From Cannabis sativa (lineage: Eukaryota > Streptophyta > Magnoliopsida > Rosales > Cannabaceae), in contig NC_083606.1 in assembly GCF_029168945.1 (NCBI RefSeq), positions 15,216,041 to 15,280,040 of the forward strand: 64,000 bases of DNA, read 5' to 3'. A model generated the notes under the pieces. The model had not been told where the DNA came from. It was given only the letters and a program-made list of their open reading frames with translations, and searched no databases. Position numbers and translations under genes: made by a program. Numbering within the stretch: the stretch's first letter is position 1; each line of letters starts with the position of its first letter. Positions 30,808-43,442 of the stretch are shown here, piece after piece.

Positions 30808-33800
30808 ATGGCAACCACTAGAAGTGGTTCGAAATCACCATCTCCGGCGAAGAAAGTTTCTAAAAAATCGAAGAAGGCTCCAACTGTTACTTCCAAAGTC
30901 GAACCTAAGATGGGGTTAAAAAAAATTGCTAAAAATTTAGTGGCTGATGTTCCAGAGACATCGGGCACTAAGAAAAGAGCCCCTCCTGTTAAAGTAGATG
31001 CTCCTAAGACTAAGAGAGCAAAAATTTCCAAGTCTGCACGCGATGTAAGTTTCTCTTTGTTGTTTTTAAATTTTTCTTTAGTTTTTTTCTGGTTGTTTTA
31101 TTTTTGGTGTTACATTTGATGATTTAAAGTTTTCCCCATTTTTTGTTCTAGGTTTCCTCAGATTCTGATTTTGAGGATGAAGTGCATGGTGAGGACCAAA
31201 AGCCCAAAGTTGAATCAAAGGTAATTTAAATTTGCTTGGTTTCATTTTTTTGTGTTAATTTTTACATGAGCTTTTTAGGTCACTGGTTTAGGTGTTTATT
31301 AGGATGTTTTTATGTTTTTTTGGTGTTCTTTATGTATTTCTGTCATGTTTTGTGGTTGATGTTGTTTTGTAGTTTTTATTCAGTTGTTGTTTGGTTGTTG
31401 AAAAATTGCCCAGTTCAATTCGTATTTTGTTACAGTTTTGAATTGTATTTCCCCATTGGTTGGTTATATGTTTATTGTGAATTTTTTTTCGGTTGTTTTA
31501 CACACTATTGGTATTGAGAAGCATTTCACTAATTTCAATTGCAACAAGATCTTTCAGTGTTGTTTATTCTTTAGTTTTGTATATGTTTATTGTCAGTTTT
31601 TTCTCGGTTGTTTGTCACACTACTATTATCGACTACCATTTTCGAAATTTCATAACAACGAGCTTGTACAGTGTTGTTAATATTTTAGTTGTTTTTTTTT
31701 TTAAGTTGTGACAGTGTTGTTACTGTATTTTTTTGAAAGTTGTTTATCTCTTACATTTATCATACTGTAAGGGTTTCATAAACGTTGTTTTTAGGTTTTT
31801 TATTGGCTGTAATTTGGTTACTACATTTTTATATATTCATTGTTATTGTATCTAAGATTTGTTGCTTGTGTATTTCTTTTTTGTTGCAGGTCCATGCTAG
31901 GACCTCAGTGAAGGTTGAAGGATTTGACCTACCAAAGAAAAATCCCCCTAAGGTGTCCTTTTTTTTAAAAAAAAATATTATTTTTATTATTTGTTTTCTG
32001 TTTTTTTTTTTAGTTTTTTTTTGTTTTTGTCCTGATTTATTTTGTTTATATTGATACAGGAATGGGATTATATTTATGACCAGAAGAATCTATTCATTGC
32101 TAAAGCCTTTTCCACTGCTACTTTCCAGGTGATAGAGAACATTAAGTCTTGTCTTTCAGATGTACAGCTTGAAATGTTTTCAAAAACCTGTTTTGGTCAT
32201 TTCCTTAACCTTCCCGATTTTAAAGTTCAACCCCAAGTGTTTCATGGGTTGTTGCTCCGGGAGGTTCAAAGAACCTAATGATGCTGAGTTGTGGGTAATG
32301 ATACGCGGTGTTAGGCTTAGGTTTAGCATTGAGGAATTTGCATTGATTACTGGGTTAGACTGTGAAGGTGACTGTAGTGTCTTAGATTTTAAGCAAGAGG
32401 TTAATAGTCTTTGTGAAAGATATTGGCCAACTTCGTCCTCTATCACTAAGGAATCTGTTAGGGAATGTTTTACCACCAAGAGGTGGGGTGATTCTGATGA
32501 GGATGCTGTGAAGTTGGCAGTTTTGTATTTCGTGGAGTGGTTCTTGCTTAGTGGCACTAAGCATAAAAATGTACCCAAGTCTATTTTAGATGTTGTAGAT
32601 AGTGGGAGGTACAATGAATTTGCTTGGGGCCGGAGTTCTTTTGAATTGACTATTTCCTCATTGAAGGGTAAGCTTGATAGTTGGGTTGAGGGGGTTAGGA
32701 AGGCAAGGAGTTCGGGAAAGAGGCCGAGTGTTTTTTACACTTTGATTGGTTGTCCTCATGTTCTTCAAGTTTGGTTCTACGAGTGTTGTAAGTACATGAA
32801 AGGTAAGTACTGCCAAAAGGAAAGCTCTCGTATTCCAAGGATCACTCAGTGGACATGCAATAGTCAACCTACTTTCAAAGTTTTGAAGACTACTATCTTT
32901 GATGTTTCCAAAGATAAGGTATATCTGTTTGTTGTAATTTAGTTTTTCAGTAGTTGTTTTTGTGTTGTTTTTCATTATTATTAATATTCATAATTGAAAT
33001 TTTAATTTTGGTGTTTTTTGATCAGCTGCAACTTTCAAATATGAGGCCCACTACCGGTGAGTTCAAAGCTTTGAACCGAGCGTTTCAAGTTCGACACCGA
33101 CTACAACTCTTACAAGAGTCTTCCTCTTCCCGAAGAGCCAACTCGTTGCTCGCAGTGACATTTCGTCAAGCTTCGATGCCTTTTCCGAGAAATTTCATGG
33201 GTTGGAGGTCAAGATCGATTCGTTGCATACTTCCCAACGAAGATTTCATCCGATTTGGTTGAGTTGAAAGAGTTTGTGTACGCACGGTTGTTTCTTTTGG
33301 TGCTCGTATGGCTTCAATGCATACGGTTTTCTCGTTTTTGCCGATTCCTATGCCAAGGTATTTTAGTTTTTCAATAGTTGTTTTTCGGTTTTTTTTAAGT
33401 TGTTTTATACTAATTTAATTTGTAATTTCAATATAGGAAAAAGGCAGTGACTCTTCCAATGATGATGATGGAGGTGGTGATGAAGCAGATTTTGATTTAA
33501 ATGAATCTGAAGAAACTGATGAAAATGAAGAAGAGAATGTTATGGGTGATGAGGAAGGGGAGGGTAGTGAAGGTGAAGAGAAGGATGGTCAAGCCGATGA
33601 AGATTCTGACTCAAAAGAAAAAAATGATAATGGCAGTGATGATGAATCCACTGATAGTGAGGAGAAGGTAGATAAGTAGACAATGTAACTAGGTTTTAGT
33701 TACTTTGTGTGGTTTATTTTGTTGTAAGTCCGTTTTAGGTAGTGCTCTTGTAATTCTATGTTATTGTTATGTCTCTTGTTATGTTTTATTTTTCAGAAAT

Positions 33801-35827
33801 TTGCAACTATTTTCAGACTATTTATTTGTATTTATTATGTTATTTATATGGCTGTGTTTGTAGATTATGTTGTTCGCAATTTATTGTTGGTCTTCTTATT
33901 TTACTTGTTGTTTTTATTTTGTTATGTAGTTTTTTTTTAGTTGTTGAAGTCTTTCACAAAAAATAACTTCACTTTTTTCCATTTTTCTTTTTCCTTTATT
34001 TTTTGTATCAAGAATTTCGTTGATTTCAATGACGGCCCTACTCAAATAGATGTTGAGGCTACTGTTCAGTCCGGTGTAAAAGCAGTTGAGATTATGGTAA
34101 TGTTGCTTTTGTGTTGTTTTTTGGTTGTGTAAAGGTTGTTATTTTTTAACCATGCTCTAATTCCTTTTTAATACCATATATAAACAGATGTCTTCAGATG
34201 GAATTGGTGGTGATCCTTGTAAACAGATTTCAGTTTCTGAAAATGTTGAGGTTACGGATCGTCGTCTTGTTTGTTTTGAGGTATATTTTTTTTTTTTGGT
34301 TGTTTTTTAGTTTCTTCATACTTTTTGTGTTTAACATTGTCTATTTTCTTTCATTTTTGTTGAAAAAATATATTAGATGGGTGCAACAGGTCTCAATGTT
34401 GATTCTAACATTGAACTTGAAGATGACCCAATTCCCGTTGAAGAAACTCCTCTTGTTGACAAGAGGAAATCTAAGAAACCCATAGCGCTGACGTCTCCGT
34501 TTATGGAGTATGACTCTTCCATTTCTAGTTCTAAAGATGGTTCTGGTTATGGAGTTGTTAAGTATGTGGCTGGGTTGTGTCCTCTTGATGATAAGATTGG
34601 TGAAGATGTAGAACATAAAGACGAGATTGATTTTGACTTGTGGCTTGGTGAAGGACGTCGATCGAAGAAAGATCCGTAAGTGTTTATTTTCAGCATTTTT
34701 GTTGTGTTTTTGTATTTTTTGTTTTTTACTTTACTATTTATGTTTCATTTTTTTTTTAAATGTTAGGCATGATAAGGAGAAGTTTTACTTGAAGGGTAAG
34801 GATAAGATTGTTCCCCCTTTTCGTTTTGGCGTGGAAGATGTTGCAACCAAGATGTGGTTCCACAAGCTTGCATATACTGGCCAATGTTTGACTAATTCTG
34901 TAAGTTAAATTATTTTTTCTTTTATTTTTTTCAAAAATTTCAGTCTGTAGTTTTATTCAGGTTGTTTGTTGGTTGTTTTTTAGTTGTTGAAATATAATTC
35001 ATTTTCTGATTTTCGAACATTTCTCATTTTTTATTGTTTAGCATCTGGACATCATTTTTTACTATCTACGTAAAAAAGGAAAGTATGCAAAGGAGCCAAA
35101 GGTTAAGTTCACAACCACCGATTGCTTATTCTTCAAAACCATTCATGCTTTGTATGAAAAATTTATTGCATAGAAAAAAAATCTTTCTTTGATAACTGCC
35201 CAGCATGCCATTGCTGATTATATAAGAGGTAGAAAAATGTTATGTGGTTCCCCTTGGCATTTGTGCGATCATGTTTTCTTTATCATCCATATGGAGACTG
35301 AATCACATTGGATTCTTGGTCGATTGAATATTGAGGAAAGGCGTGTGTACATGTACAACTCCTTGTCGACTGCTATGAAAGATAGTGCTGCTATCAAAGC
35401 TTGTCAGCCATTTGCGGTGTTGTTGCCCCACTTTTTTGCTTTGTTTGATGAGTTCAAAAAGGAAAACAAACCGGTTTGTTTAGACCCTTTCGAAGTTGTT
35501 AAGGTTGATGGTTTGCCTCAACAAACCTCGAAGTAAGTTGTTTTTATTTTTTATTTTCAAATGTTTTTAAAATTTGTAATGTTATTTTCCTTTTTTAAGT
35601 TTTTCTCGTCGTTGTTTTTTGGTTGTTTTGCGGATCGTGGTTGTTTCGTTGCATCGTTCGCCGAATACTTTATTGATATGAAACCGATTCCTCCCATATT
35701 TGATGTTGAGAAACACCGTGATAGGCTTGCTGTGTTGTTCTATAAGTATGCTCGCATGAAAGAAGTGGAATTTATTGATAGTGAAGATGAGGCTCCTCCA
35801 AAGGGTCCAAAGAAGAATTTGTCTTAG
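30808..35827 (+). pseudogene. DUF1985 / Ulp1-like cysteine protease gene of MULE 1, multi-exon, inactive
   Basis: About a dozen exons. Exon 1 (30808-31044) is Lys/Ser/Pro-rich with nuclear-signal-like KKRAPP and KTKRAK. Exons 2 (31152-31220) and 3 (31890-31952) are short. Exon 4 (32060-32918) holds the DUF1985 domain (ELWVMIRGVRLRFSIEEFAL), with a frameshift near 32270. An exon from about 33026 is frameshifted. An acidic Asp/Glu exon spans 33438-33679. Small exons follow near 34012, 34189, 34377-34676 and 34767-34900. The C48 (Ulp1) domain is at 35042-35535 and about 35634-35827: ESHWILGRL supplies the His, YMYNSL has Asn where Asp is expected, and DRGCF stands where DCGxF is expected. Thus the catalytic Cys codon is CGT (Arg). 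The last acceptor has lost its AG, and a TAG at 35171-35173 interrupts the domain. Family proteins cleave ubiquitin-like modifiers; this copy cannot. Confidence 0.87.
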
Positions 35828-36324
35828 TTATCTATTGGTTGTTGTTGGAAATACTACTTTTTTTTATGTAGCTTTTGTTTTTTCTATTGACAGATTATGT
35901 TCATAATCATAGACAAGTTGTTGTTTCTATCATGTTTTTTTCTTAATTGTAATTGGTTTTTAATTTGTTCATATTTTTGGATTTTTAATCTTTATATTTA
36001 CTCTTAGTCATGACAGCATACTATTAACAACCTTATTACAACCATCTGACAAACAACTAAATTGCATTTGTAATCAATTTATGTAGTTTATTTTTCCTTC
36101 TTATTAATTTCAACCTTCTTCCACTCATTTAATTATTTAACTATAATATTTGATGTTCTTTTGTATATTAATGATAATAATACCAATTCCCTATTATCAA
36201 TATCTCTCCACATAAAAAATCACAATAAAAAAATGTATGTAACAACCAATCGTAATATGCAGTATTTGTTTTCTAAATGTTTTAATATAGTTGTTTTTTG
36301 GTTGATGTGTAGTTGTTTCCACTT
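35828..36324. other. Intergenic region between the convergent genes of MULE 1
   Basis: AT-rich, about 500 bases, no gene. It must contain the 3' ends of both transcripts. One copy of the GTTGTTTTTTGGTTG word is at about 36290. Confidence 0.6.
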
Positions 36325-39060
36325 CTATGCTGTAATTCTTCTGCAGGTCTTTTTGTTATGTCCCTTTTGTCCACACTTGCCACACTTGTTTTGTTTCTTT
36401 GTTTCCCAAGCTGCTGCCATTCTTCTTTTCCTCGGCCTTCCAGACTTGATTCTCTCCTTTGGAGGCAACACTATGATTTCTTCAAAAAAATCTGGAAGTT
36501 CCCATTCTCTTACGTTTCCAACTGGGTATACTGTTTCTTCATATGTTTGCAGCCATGCTTTTGATGTGTAGTATTGTGCACAGTAGTTGTATGTGTTTAT
36601 GTTCAAGTCCTTCATGACGGCGACTGCATGGTTACATGGCATTTCATCTTTTTGAAATCTATTGCATGTGCACGTCTTCTCCTTCAAGTTTACTATTCTT
36701 GTTCTGTCTTCATCTATCACCTCAAACAGGTTCTGGTTTGCTGGTTTCACCTGCATGTTTTAAACCAACTTTAAAACAACCAAAAAACTATGCAAAAACA
36801 ACTGTTTTTATTTTACTTTATGCGAACGATAATCTGAACTTACTGTTAGTCGCAATGACTGTACATAGTTCCCTATGAGTTTTTTCTCAGATGATGGTGT
36901 CAGCCTTGTTGTGCATTTTTGTGCCTCCTTTCTATTATTGTATGTCCACTCTTGCATTTGTGCCCTCAAGCACTCCATTAATGTTGTCACTGGTGTTTCC
37001 CTTGCTGCTAAATTTGCTGAGTTCAGTGCCTCAGCTATGTTTGATGTCATGGTAGAGTACCTACAATTTGGACAGTTTCTGTCATAGTTCTACTTTTGAA
37101 AAAAAACTCAAACGCAACGCAAAAACAACGCAAATACAACGCTATAAATAGGTGAACATATCATTAATTTTATCCTTCTTATTAGTTTTCACCTGTTGTT
37201 TTCTGAATGATACCTTGACCATTTTTCATGGCCAATTTTCTCCAGGTACGGTCTTATGCGCTTATCCAAGTTGTCTAGCTCCCTCATATGGAATTCAAAC
37301 TCCATTTCTGTGTAAGCTTTTGCAGCTGCAAAGAATGGCACTCTGAAATGCTTTGCATTTTTCTTGAATTTTGTTTTGAGGTTCGACAAGAGGTGGAAGA
37401 TGCAGTAGCCATGTGTTATTTCAGGGAACACTTTCCTAGTTGCTTTGATGATGCTTTCATGTCTGTCTGATATTAGGCATTGACATTCTCGAACCCCGAA
37501 TGCTTCTTTTATTTTTTTTAAGAACCACTCCCACGATTTATCGTTCTCAGAATCAACTATGCAGTATGCTAGTGGAAAAATTTTAGATTCTGCATCTTGT
37601 GTGTTGGCAGTGAGCAACGTGCCTCCATACGCGGCCTTTAGGAATGTACCGTCTACCACGATGATTGGTTTGCAGTTTGGCCAACCTTTTATAGCAGCAT
37701 TCAATGCAACAAATGCATATTTGAAACTGTCATCATCATCTTTCTCTATGTCTATTAATGTTCCTGAATTTTAATCAAACAGGATTTTGTCAAACAACAT
37801 GTACTCAACGAAATAACAACTCAAAAACAATTGTTTTTTCACAAATATTTTCAAAGTAAAATTTTTAATTTTTTTTTTACCTGGATTTGTTTTCTGTAGC
37901 ATGTACAGGTATCTTGGCAAGAGATTGTACGACTCTTTAGCATTTCCATGTAGCTGGGTTTGTGCTCGCTCTTTACTACGCCATGCTTTCATGTAATTCA
38001 TCTTTATTCCGTATTTGTCTTTCATTTCGTCTTTATGTCTCATAGGCTGCACTTTGTTTTCGTGTTCAAGAATTTTGGTTTTACAAAATCTGCTATCAAC
38101 TTTGATGTAGCTTGTCGTTGATCTCCAAATCTTATTGTAACTGCACATGTGTGTTCTTCTTCGTAGCTCCTTATTATGAATGTTTCTGTGTTTCCATTTT
38201 TTGTAGCCTTTAAACTCCATTTGCGCTTGTGTCCAAACACACTATGTTGTATTCTTTTGTGCAAGATTTCACTACTTTGTATTGAAATGTCTTCTTGATT
38301 GCAAAGTAGCATAGTGTACTTATCAATGTTTCTTTGTCCTTGTAAATTTGCCCCTTCTCTATTGTTTCATGTCGTTTGTCATTGATGATCATCATTTCTG
38401 TGTTGTCCACTTCCTCTTCTTCTTCCTGGTTGTTTTCTAGTTGCTGTACCATTTCTGCAGCCACAAGCTTTGCGTAGTCGGTGAAGTCGAAATCTTCATC
38501 TACTGCTGTAGTTTTTTCTCTGTTGTTTTCTGGTTGTTGTATGGTTGATTCGATGACATCATTCTTGTTTCTAGGAAAAATGCATCAACTTCACCAGATC
38601 CCATCGTCTGCGCAGATAGTTGTTGCTTGGAAGTTGTTGCCGTGTTGTTTCCAGGTTGCTGCAAGTCTTCCTGTGCTGCGTTGTTCTCATACGATTCCAT
38701 GATCATATTGTTCCACACCATTGTTTTGTTAGGTGGTGCCGTGTTACTGGTTTTGTTCACACACAATGGGTACCTTGTGAAATCAACCTCCTTCGTTAAT
38801 AGCTTTATGTAGAACAACAGACTTTTGTCATCCTTGATTTGTAGTGGTTGGCCTCCTTCCTTCGCCTGATATTTCATTGTAGTTGTGTTGATTCATGGTT
38901 GCATTGGAGTTCTTCCATCATTATTCTCATTAGTTCCTCAAAAGTGCACTTGGTCGAAATTAATTCTCCACTTGATTCATAATCAACATAGTTTCTGTTG
39001 TCATCCCAATGCCCATTGCTCTGCACCAATATTTGTAATGGTTCCGTTTCCTGAAATAAT
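36325..39060 (-). pseudogene. MuDR-type transposase of MULE 1 (several exons, frameshifts)
   Basis: Read on the minus strand. A first part at about 39060-38500 resembles MULE N-termini (YPLCVN) and is frameshifted near 38880. An acidic segment and the MuDR DNA-binding domain follow at 38464-38040 (KEYNIVCLDTS; WSLKATKNGNTETF), with frame changes near 38215 and 38045. An exon ends NPG at a GTAAAA donor near 37880. The MULE catalytic domain (37753-37195) carries VVDGTFLKAAYGG and LISDRHESI, the two catalytic Asp regions. Next comes 37050-36845 (MTSNIAEALNSANLAARETP). The last exon (36756-36325) holds a SWIM zinc finger CTCNRFQKDEMPCNH and a CCHC knuckle CGKCGQKGHNKKTC. In MULEs this protein binds the terminal repeats and cuts and joins DNA. 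This copy is broken. Confidence 0.88.
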
Positions 39061-39921
39061 GTAAATTATTTACTTGGTTCAGTTTTTGTAGTTGCAAACA
39101 ACTATTTTAATCTGCCAAAACAACCAATAAACAACTCTTTCCACCAATAACTTATGCATGTAACACTTTCAGCTGGCCGACTATTTATATAGGTTAAATC
39201 AACTATCAAACAACTATTTCAAAACTGATCACTAATTAATAACAATAGATTCATATTTTCCAGTGTGTAGATCCCAAACAACTATTATTCCACTGTAAAA
39301 CAACTTGTAAACAACAGTTTCAGAATAAAACACTGTAGCAACTATTTATATGCCTTAATGTTTATTTTCATGCAAACCGTTGTTGTTTTTTTCTCAGATT
39401 CATCAATATTTCATTATTATTTCAATTTAATCCGGTTTTCATCAATTAATATCAAATTTCTATTCATCTACACTAAAATTTTTTTTCACGTTCATTAAAA
39501 AATTTGTTTACCTTCAATTCTCCTTCTGATTCAATCATGGGTGAGTTTCTTTGATTTTCAGCTCTCCTTCTACTCGGTTCTTCTCCTCTGATCGCGATTC
39601 CTTTGTTCAATGATTGTTGTTTTTGAGTTTTTTTTGTACATCAATGGAGGTTTCCTGGTTTTTTTTTTCCTTTTCGTTTTTGATTTTGGATTTTCGGGAT
39701 TCAGCTGGTTTCCTAGGAGTTCTACATTTTGAATTGAATTTGATTTTGCTGGTTTTTGGAAGAAAAATGGTTGAGATTGGGTTGTTGGGGTTGGACGGCT
39801 GGGTCACGAAGGTTGGGCGGCTGGTCACGAAGAAGATGGAGTTTCCCTTTCCGTTTTCTCAGCCGGCATTTTTGTAATTAACAACTTTTTAATTTCCATT
39901 TTTGTTTATTTCCTTTTTTGG
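39061..39921. other. Subterminal region of MULE 1, right side
   Basis: Promoter side of the transposase gene. Rich in AACAACTATTT/AAACAACC words (39100-39320), the complement of the GTTG-rich words in the introns. No supported gene. Confidence 0.5.
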
Positions 39922-39972
39922 GGTCATAAATGTAAATTTCATCTATTTTTAGTCTATAATAGAAAAAATCTC
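39922..39972 (-). repeat. MULE 1 right terminal inverted repeat
   Basis: On the minus strand begins GAGATTTTTTCTATT. Directly followed on the plus strand by the target duplication TTTCATTTA. Confidence 0.75.
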
Positions 39973-39981
39973 TTTCATTTA

Positions 39982-42427
39982 AGATTTTGGTCTTTTTAAG
40001 ATTGTGAATGTATTTTATTTTTAAAGATTACAAATTTTTTTGTTTGAAAAAATTAAATATTTATATGAAATTTTTACATGAAAAATCCATTTTACACAAT
40101 TTATTACAAAATTACTCATACACGCTTATACCTACTTTTTTACTTACAAAGTTTGTTTTATTACACATATACCACTTAGTCATCATTCCATCAATCATCA
40201 ATCAAATCCTACTCTCTTCCCTCTCTTTTTTCATTTTCTATCAATCAATCCATCATTTCACTCTCTTATTTTCTTATTTTCTTTTTATTTTTAATTTTAT
40301 TTCAGTTTTTAATTTTTAATTTTTTATTTTATTTCAGTTTTTAATTTTTTATTTTTAATTTTATTTTTCAGTTTTTAATTTTTAATTTTTTTTCCATAAC
40401 AATTCTTCTTTTCTTTTTATTTTGAATTTTTAATTGTAAAGCTAGTTTCTTATATATTGTTGCTTAGGTCTAGGATTGACTTCTATCAATCAATCCATCA
40501 TTTCACTCTCTTTTTTTCTTCTTTCCTTTTTATTTCAGTTTTTAATTAAATCTTTTTAACTTATTAGTTTAACTTTACAACTTTTGAAATACTTTCATGA
40601 CAAAAGAGAAGACTTTGACTAGGCCATTCAACTGATATAAGCATGTACAAATAAATTCGTACAATTTTAATGTCATTTTCATTCTCGCTGGACTAGCTCA
40701 AAACCACGTTGAAATAATTAGATAACAAAATAAAATAATAAGAAACAATTACCGATGATATTCGATACTTGAAAAGAAAACGATCTAATTCATGCTTATA
40801 GTAGTATTGACGTGAGTAGAGTTATAAAATTAATATTAGAAAAGTATTAGGACAAACATGATTAAGATTTATGAGTGAAGGTGGCAAAGCTAATAGATTA
40901 GATTAACCTGGTCAGTCCCATTTTTATATCATCAATGGGTAACAATGAGATTTATCATGGATGTTGATGTTCAAAGAGTTTTTCCTGTATTTTAGTTTGT
41001 ATACAGTTGTTTTGTAGTTTTATTATAGTTTTGCTACTTGCATATATTATTTCACTATAAAATTCATATGCAACTATTTGCACAAAACTTACTATGTATA
41101 ACTACTATTTCTTAGTCCCCATCAAATTAAATTCTTGCATAATATATAAACTATCATAAAACGATAATGCAACTATAAGGCAACTATTTGCACTTGCATA
41201 CAGTTGTTTTGTAGTTTTATTATAGTTTTGCTACTTGCATATGTTATTTCACTATAAAATTAATATGCAACTATTTGCACAAAACTTACTATGTATAACT
41301 ACTATTTCTTAGTCCCCATCAAATTAAATTCTTGCATAATATATAAACTATCATAAAACGATATTACAACTATAAGGCAACTATTTGCACTTGCATACAG
41401 TTGTTTTGTAGTTTTGTTATAGTTTTGCTACTTTGCATATGTTATTTCACTATAAAATTAATATGCAACTATTTGCACAAAACTTACTATGTATAACTAC
41501 TATTTCTTAGTCCTCATCAAATTAAATTCTTGCATAATATATAAACTATCATAAAACGATAATGCAACTATAAGGCAACCAAAACAAAAAATAAATCAAA
41601 ATGCAACTGTATATAACGTAGATGTATTATTCATGAGGTTTTTTTTTTTTTTAAATTTTCACATCATACATTGTTTTGGATTTAGTGGGAGCTCCAGATC
41701 TGTTTGTTACAGATCTACATTTCATGAATATAGATTTCGATATTAGGGGGAGTTATTTTGATCGAATAAAATAGAAAACAAATGTGTAATTTCAGTTTCT
41801 TCACAGTTTTTCTGATTTTTTTTTCGTCATTTTCAGTTTAGATCATTGCAGGTATTCTTTTCCAGTTGATTTTGCCAGAATTAATAGTTGTATTTTTCTC
41901 GTTTTGGTTTCATTTTGGTTGTTTTGCGGTTTTGAAACGAGCGCGTATTTTCATCTTCATGGTTCGCTCTGTACAGCTGAAGGCTTAGTGCATGTGGTAT
42001 TTTTGTAAATATTTGTATGTGGACTGTATAAATGTTTAATGGGCCGGCCCAAAGTATTTTTGTAATTTTTTTTTCCTTTTTTGTATTTTTTTGTTTTTTT
42101 CCCTATTTATATTTGAAATATTATTTAATAATGTATTAAAAATAATATTAGTGTAATTATAAAATTGTAAATTAATTTATTATTGGAGTAGTAGATTATT
42201 CTATTTAGTTCTTTTTTTAACATAGCATTGTAATGTAAGTTTATATCTATAAATATTTTGTAAAGTGTTAATATTATATGAACATCTCCATTTATAAAGC
42301 TAAAAAATGGGTCAATGACAGAAGTGGTATATCTGCAATCACACAAAGATAGAAGTGGTATTTCTACTTCCTATGCTTATCCAGAGAAAACATTAGATAA
42401 CGTGAGGTTAACTTTAATATATAAAGA
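39982..42427. other. Noncoding Helitron interior with low-complexity DNA
   Basis: About 40260-40400 is built of TTTTTAATTTTTAATTTTAT-type words. About 41620-42110 is T-rich with a short GC-rich stretch GGGCCGGCCC at 42041-42050. No gene is supported. A separate transposon with ends near 40060 and 42080 is possible but not shown. Confidence 0.45.
40999..41590 (+). repeat. Tandem repeat, three units of 197 bases
   Basis: Units start at 40999, 41196 and 41393, each near GCATACAGTTGTTTTGTAG. They are nearly identical by eye. A minisatellite-size noncoding array. Confidence 0.9.
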
Positions 42428-42694
42428 TTTTTCTTTTTTAAAAATAAAAAAAAATTATTAATATTCTCCCAAGATAGGTTTGTTAGAGAGATATGTGGCT
42501 AAGATGATTTTTTTAATTTAAAAAGAGATTATTAATATTTAAAAGATTGTTTAATTTTTTAGTTTAATTATTGGGTTTATTTGTTAACGTGAGATCAAAG
42601 TAATCGTTAAATTTAACAGAATATTCTGTTACTTTTAAGTATATTCTGTTAAACCAAGAAATGCTGTTACATAGGTACTTTTAATATATAAAGA
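42428..42694 (-). mobile_element. 5' end of a Helitron related to Helitron B
   Basis: Matches 30080-30397 closely, including the GTTAGAGAGAT and TTTAACAGAATATTC blocks. It ends at the outer 5' terminus at 42694. Confidence 0.75.
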
Positions 42695-42873
42695 TATATA
42701 TACATTCATTACAATATTTAAGATTTTTAGTATACAAATAATTTTCCCAAGTCACAACATTTACTCGTAACATTAGAAAATGGAAAGGTTGATGAATTGA
42801 TTTATGAGATTTAAGGTATTTGTTTGTTGTGGAATTTATAAGTTGTTCTTTTTCGAAGAGAGCATTATTATTT
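42695..42873. repeat. Dispersed repeat R1, right part of the interrupted copy
   Basis: Matches 20787-20966 with about three substitutions. It continues the left part at 29546-29567 once Helitrons B and C are removed. Confidence 0.8.
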
Positions 42874-42909
42874 GTTTTTTTTTTTTTGCAAAGTATTATT
42901 ATTTGTTTG

Positions 42910-43442
42910 TGTGGTGATTTAATCACCATTCAAGAACATTAAAACAGATCAATCAAGATAGCTGAACAATTAACACAAACCAAAAAAATCAATTGGCAAT
43001 AAACCAGAAACAAGAATTAATAATGTAGCAGTAAAACAGTAAGAACACAAGGTTTACAAGGTTCAATCACAAGTGAATAACACTTGGATCTAATCCTTGG
43101 GAGGAACCGCCTTGAGGCTATGCCTTTATTTCTTGATGAAGAAAACTCAGAGAATACAACAGAATTGGACTACAGAACACCGTACACAATGGAGCCTTGC
43201 TCCCACTTTAGTTCTCACTCGAGAGCTATGAGTTTAAACTCTCATGCTCTTTACAATGTACTCTCAGCTCACAATTTCTCTCTCTGTCTCACTGCTCTCT
43301 AAAAACAGAATTAAAGCCTTTATATACATAGGCTGAGAAAAGAAGAGTACAACTGACTTAACTAACATAACTGAAAACTAACAGTTATAACAAACTGTCA
43401 AAACAGTAATAACAGAACCTGCACTAGGCTATAAACCCCACA
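42910..43442 (-). repeat. Copia 3' LTR
   Basis: 533 bases, same ends as the 5' LTR. Preceded by GTTTG, the target duplication. Confidence 0.92.

Larger units (their letters stand above)
30445..39972. mobile_element. MULE 1: Mutator-like element with convergent Ulp1-like gene and transposase
   Basis: A 9528-base element with a perfect 9-base target duplication TTTCATTTA (30436-30444 and 39973-39981), the size typical of Mutator. The ends are degenerate inverted repeats of about 50 bases, both starting GAGATTTTT and sharing TTTACATTT further in. A plus-strand DUF1985/Ulp1-like gene (30808-35827) converges with a minus-strand transposase (36325-39060). Related MULEs with Ulp1-like cargo are known as Kaonashi (Arabidopsis) and CUMULE (melon). 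Both genes have several lesions. It is inserted in Helitron C. Confidence 0.93.
30400..42694 (-). mobile_element. Helitron C, split by a MULE
   Basis: Minus strand. The 3' end CTAG is at 30403-30400 with hairpin ACGTGGCTCGGCACGT just inside. The outer 5' terminus (TCTTTATATATTAAAAGTACC) is at 42694, and a second, similar 5' terminus is at 42427. One of the two must belong to a nested or adjacent copy whose 3' end I cannot find. Helitron DNA between the MULE and 42427 is noncoding. The flanks match repeat R1, which gives the empty site. Confidence 0.68.

Noticed and set aside
30808..35827. Normal host SUMO protease gene
   Set aside because: It lies inside a MULE with a 9-base target duplication, carries DUF1985 and lacks the catalytic Cys.
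40999..41590. CRISPR-like or satellite array
   Set aside because: Three contiguous 197-base units without spacers; a simple tandem repeat in a plant genome.
40060..42080. A further Mutator-like transposon with ends near 40060 and 42080
   Set aside because: Only weak, AT-rich similarity (ATTACAAAATTAC-like words) and no target duplication.
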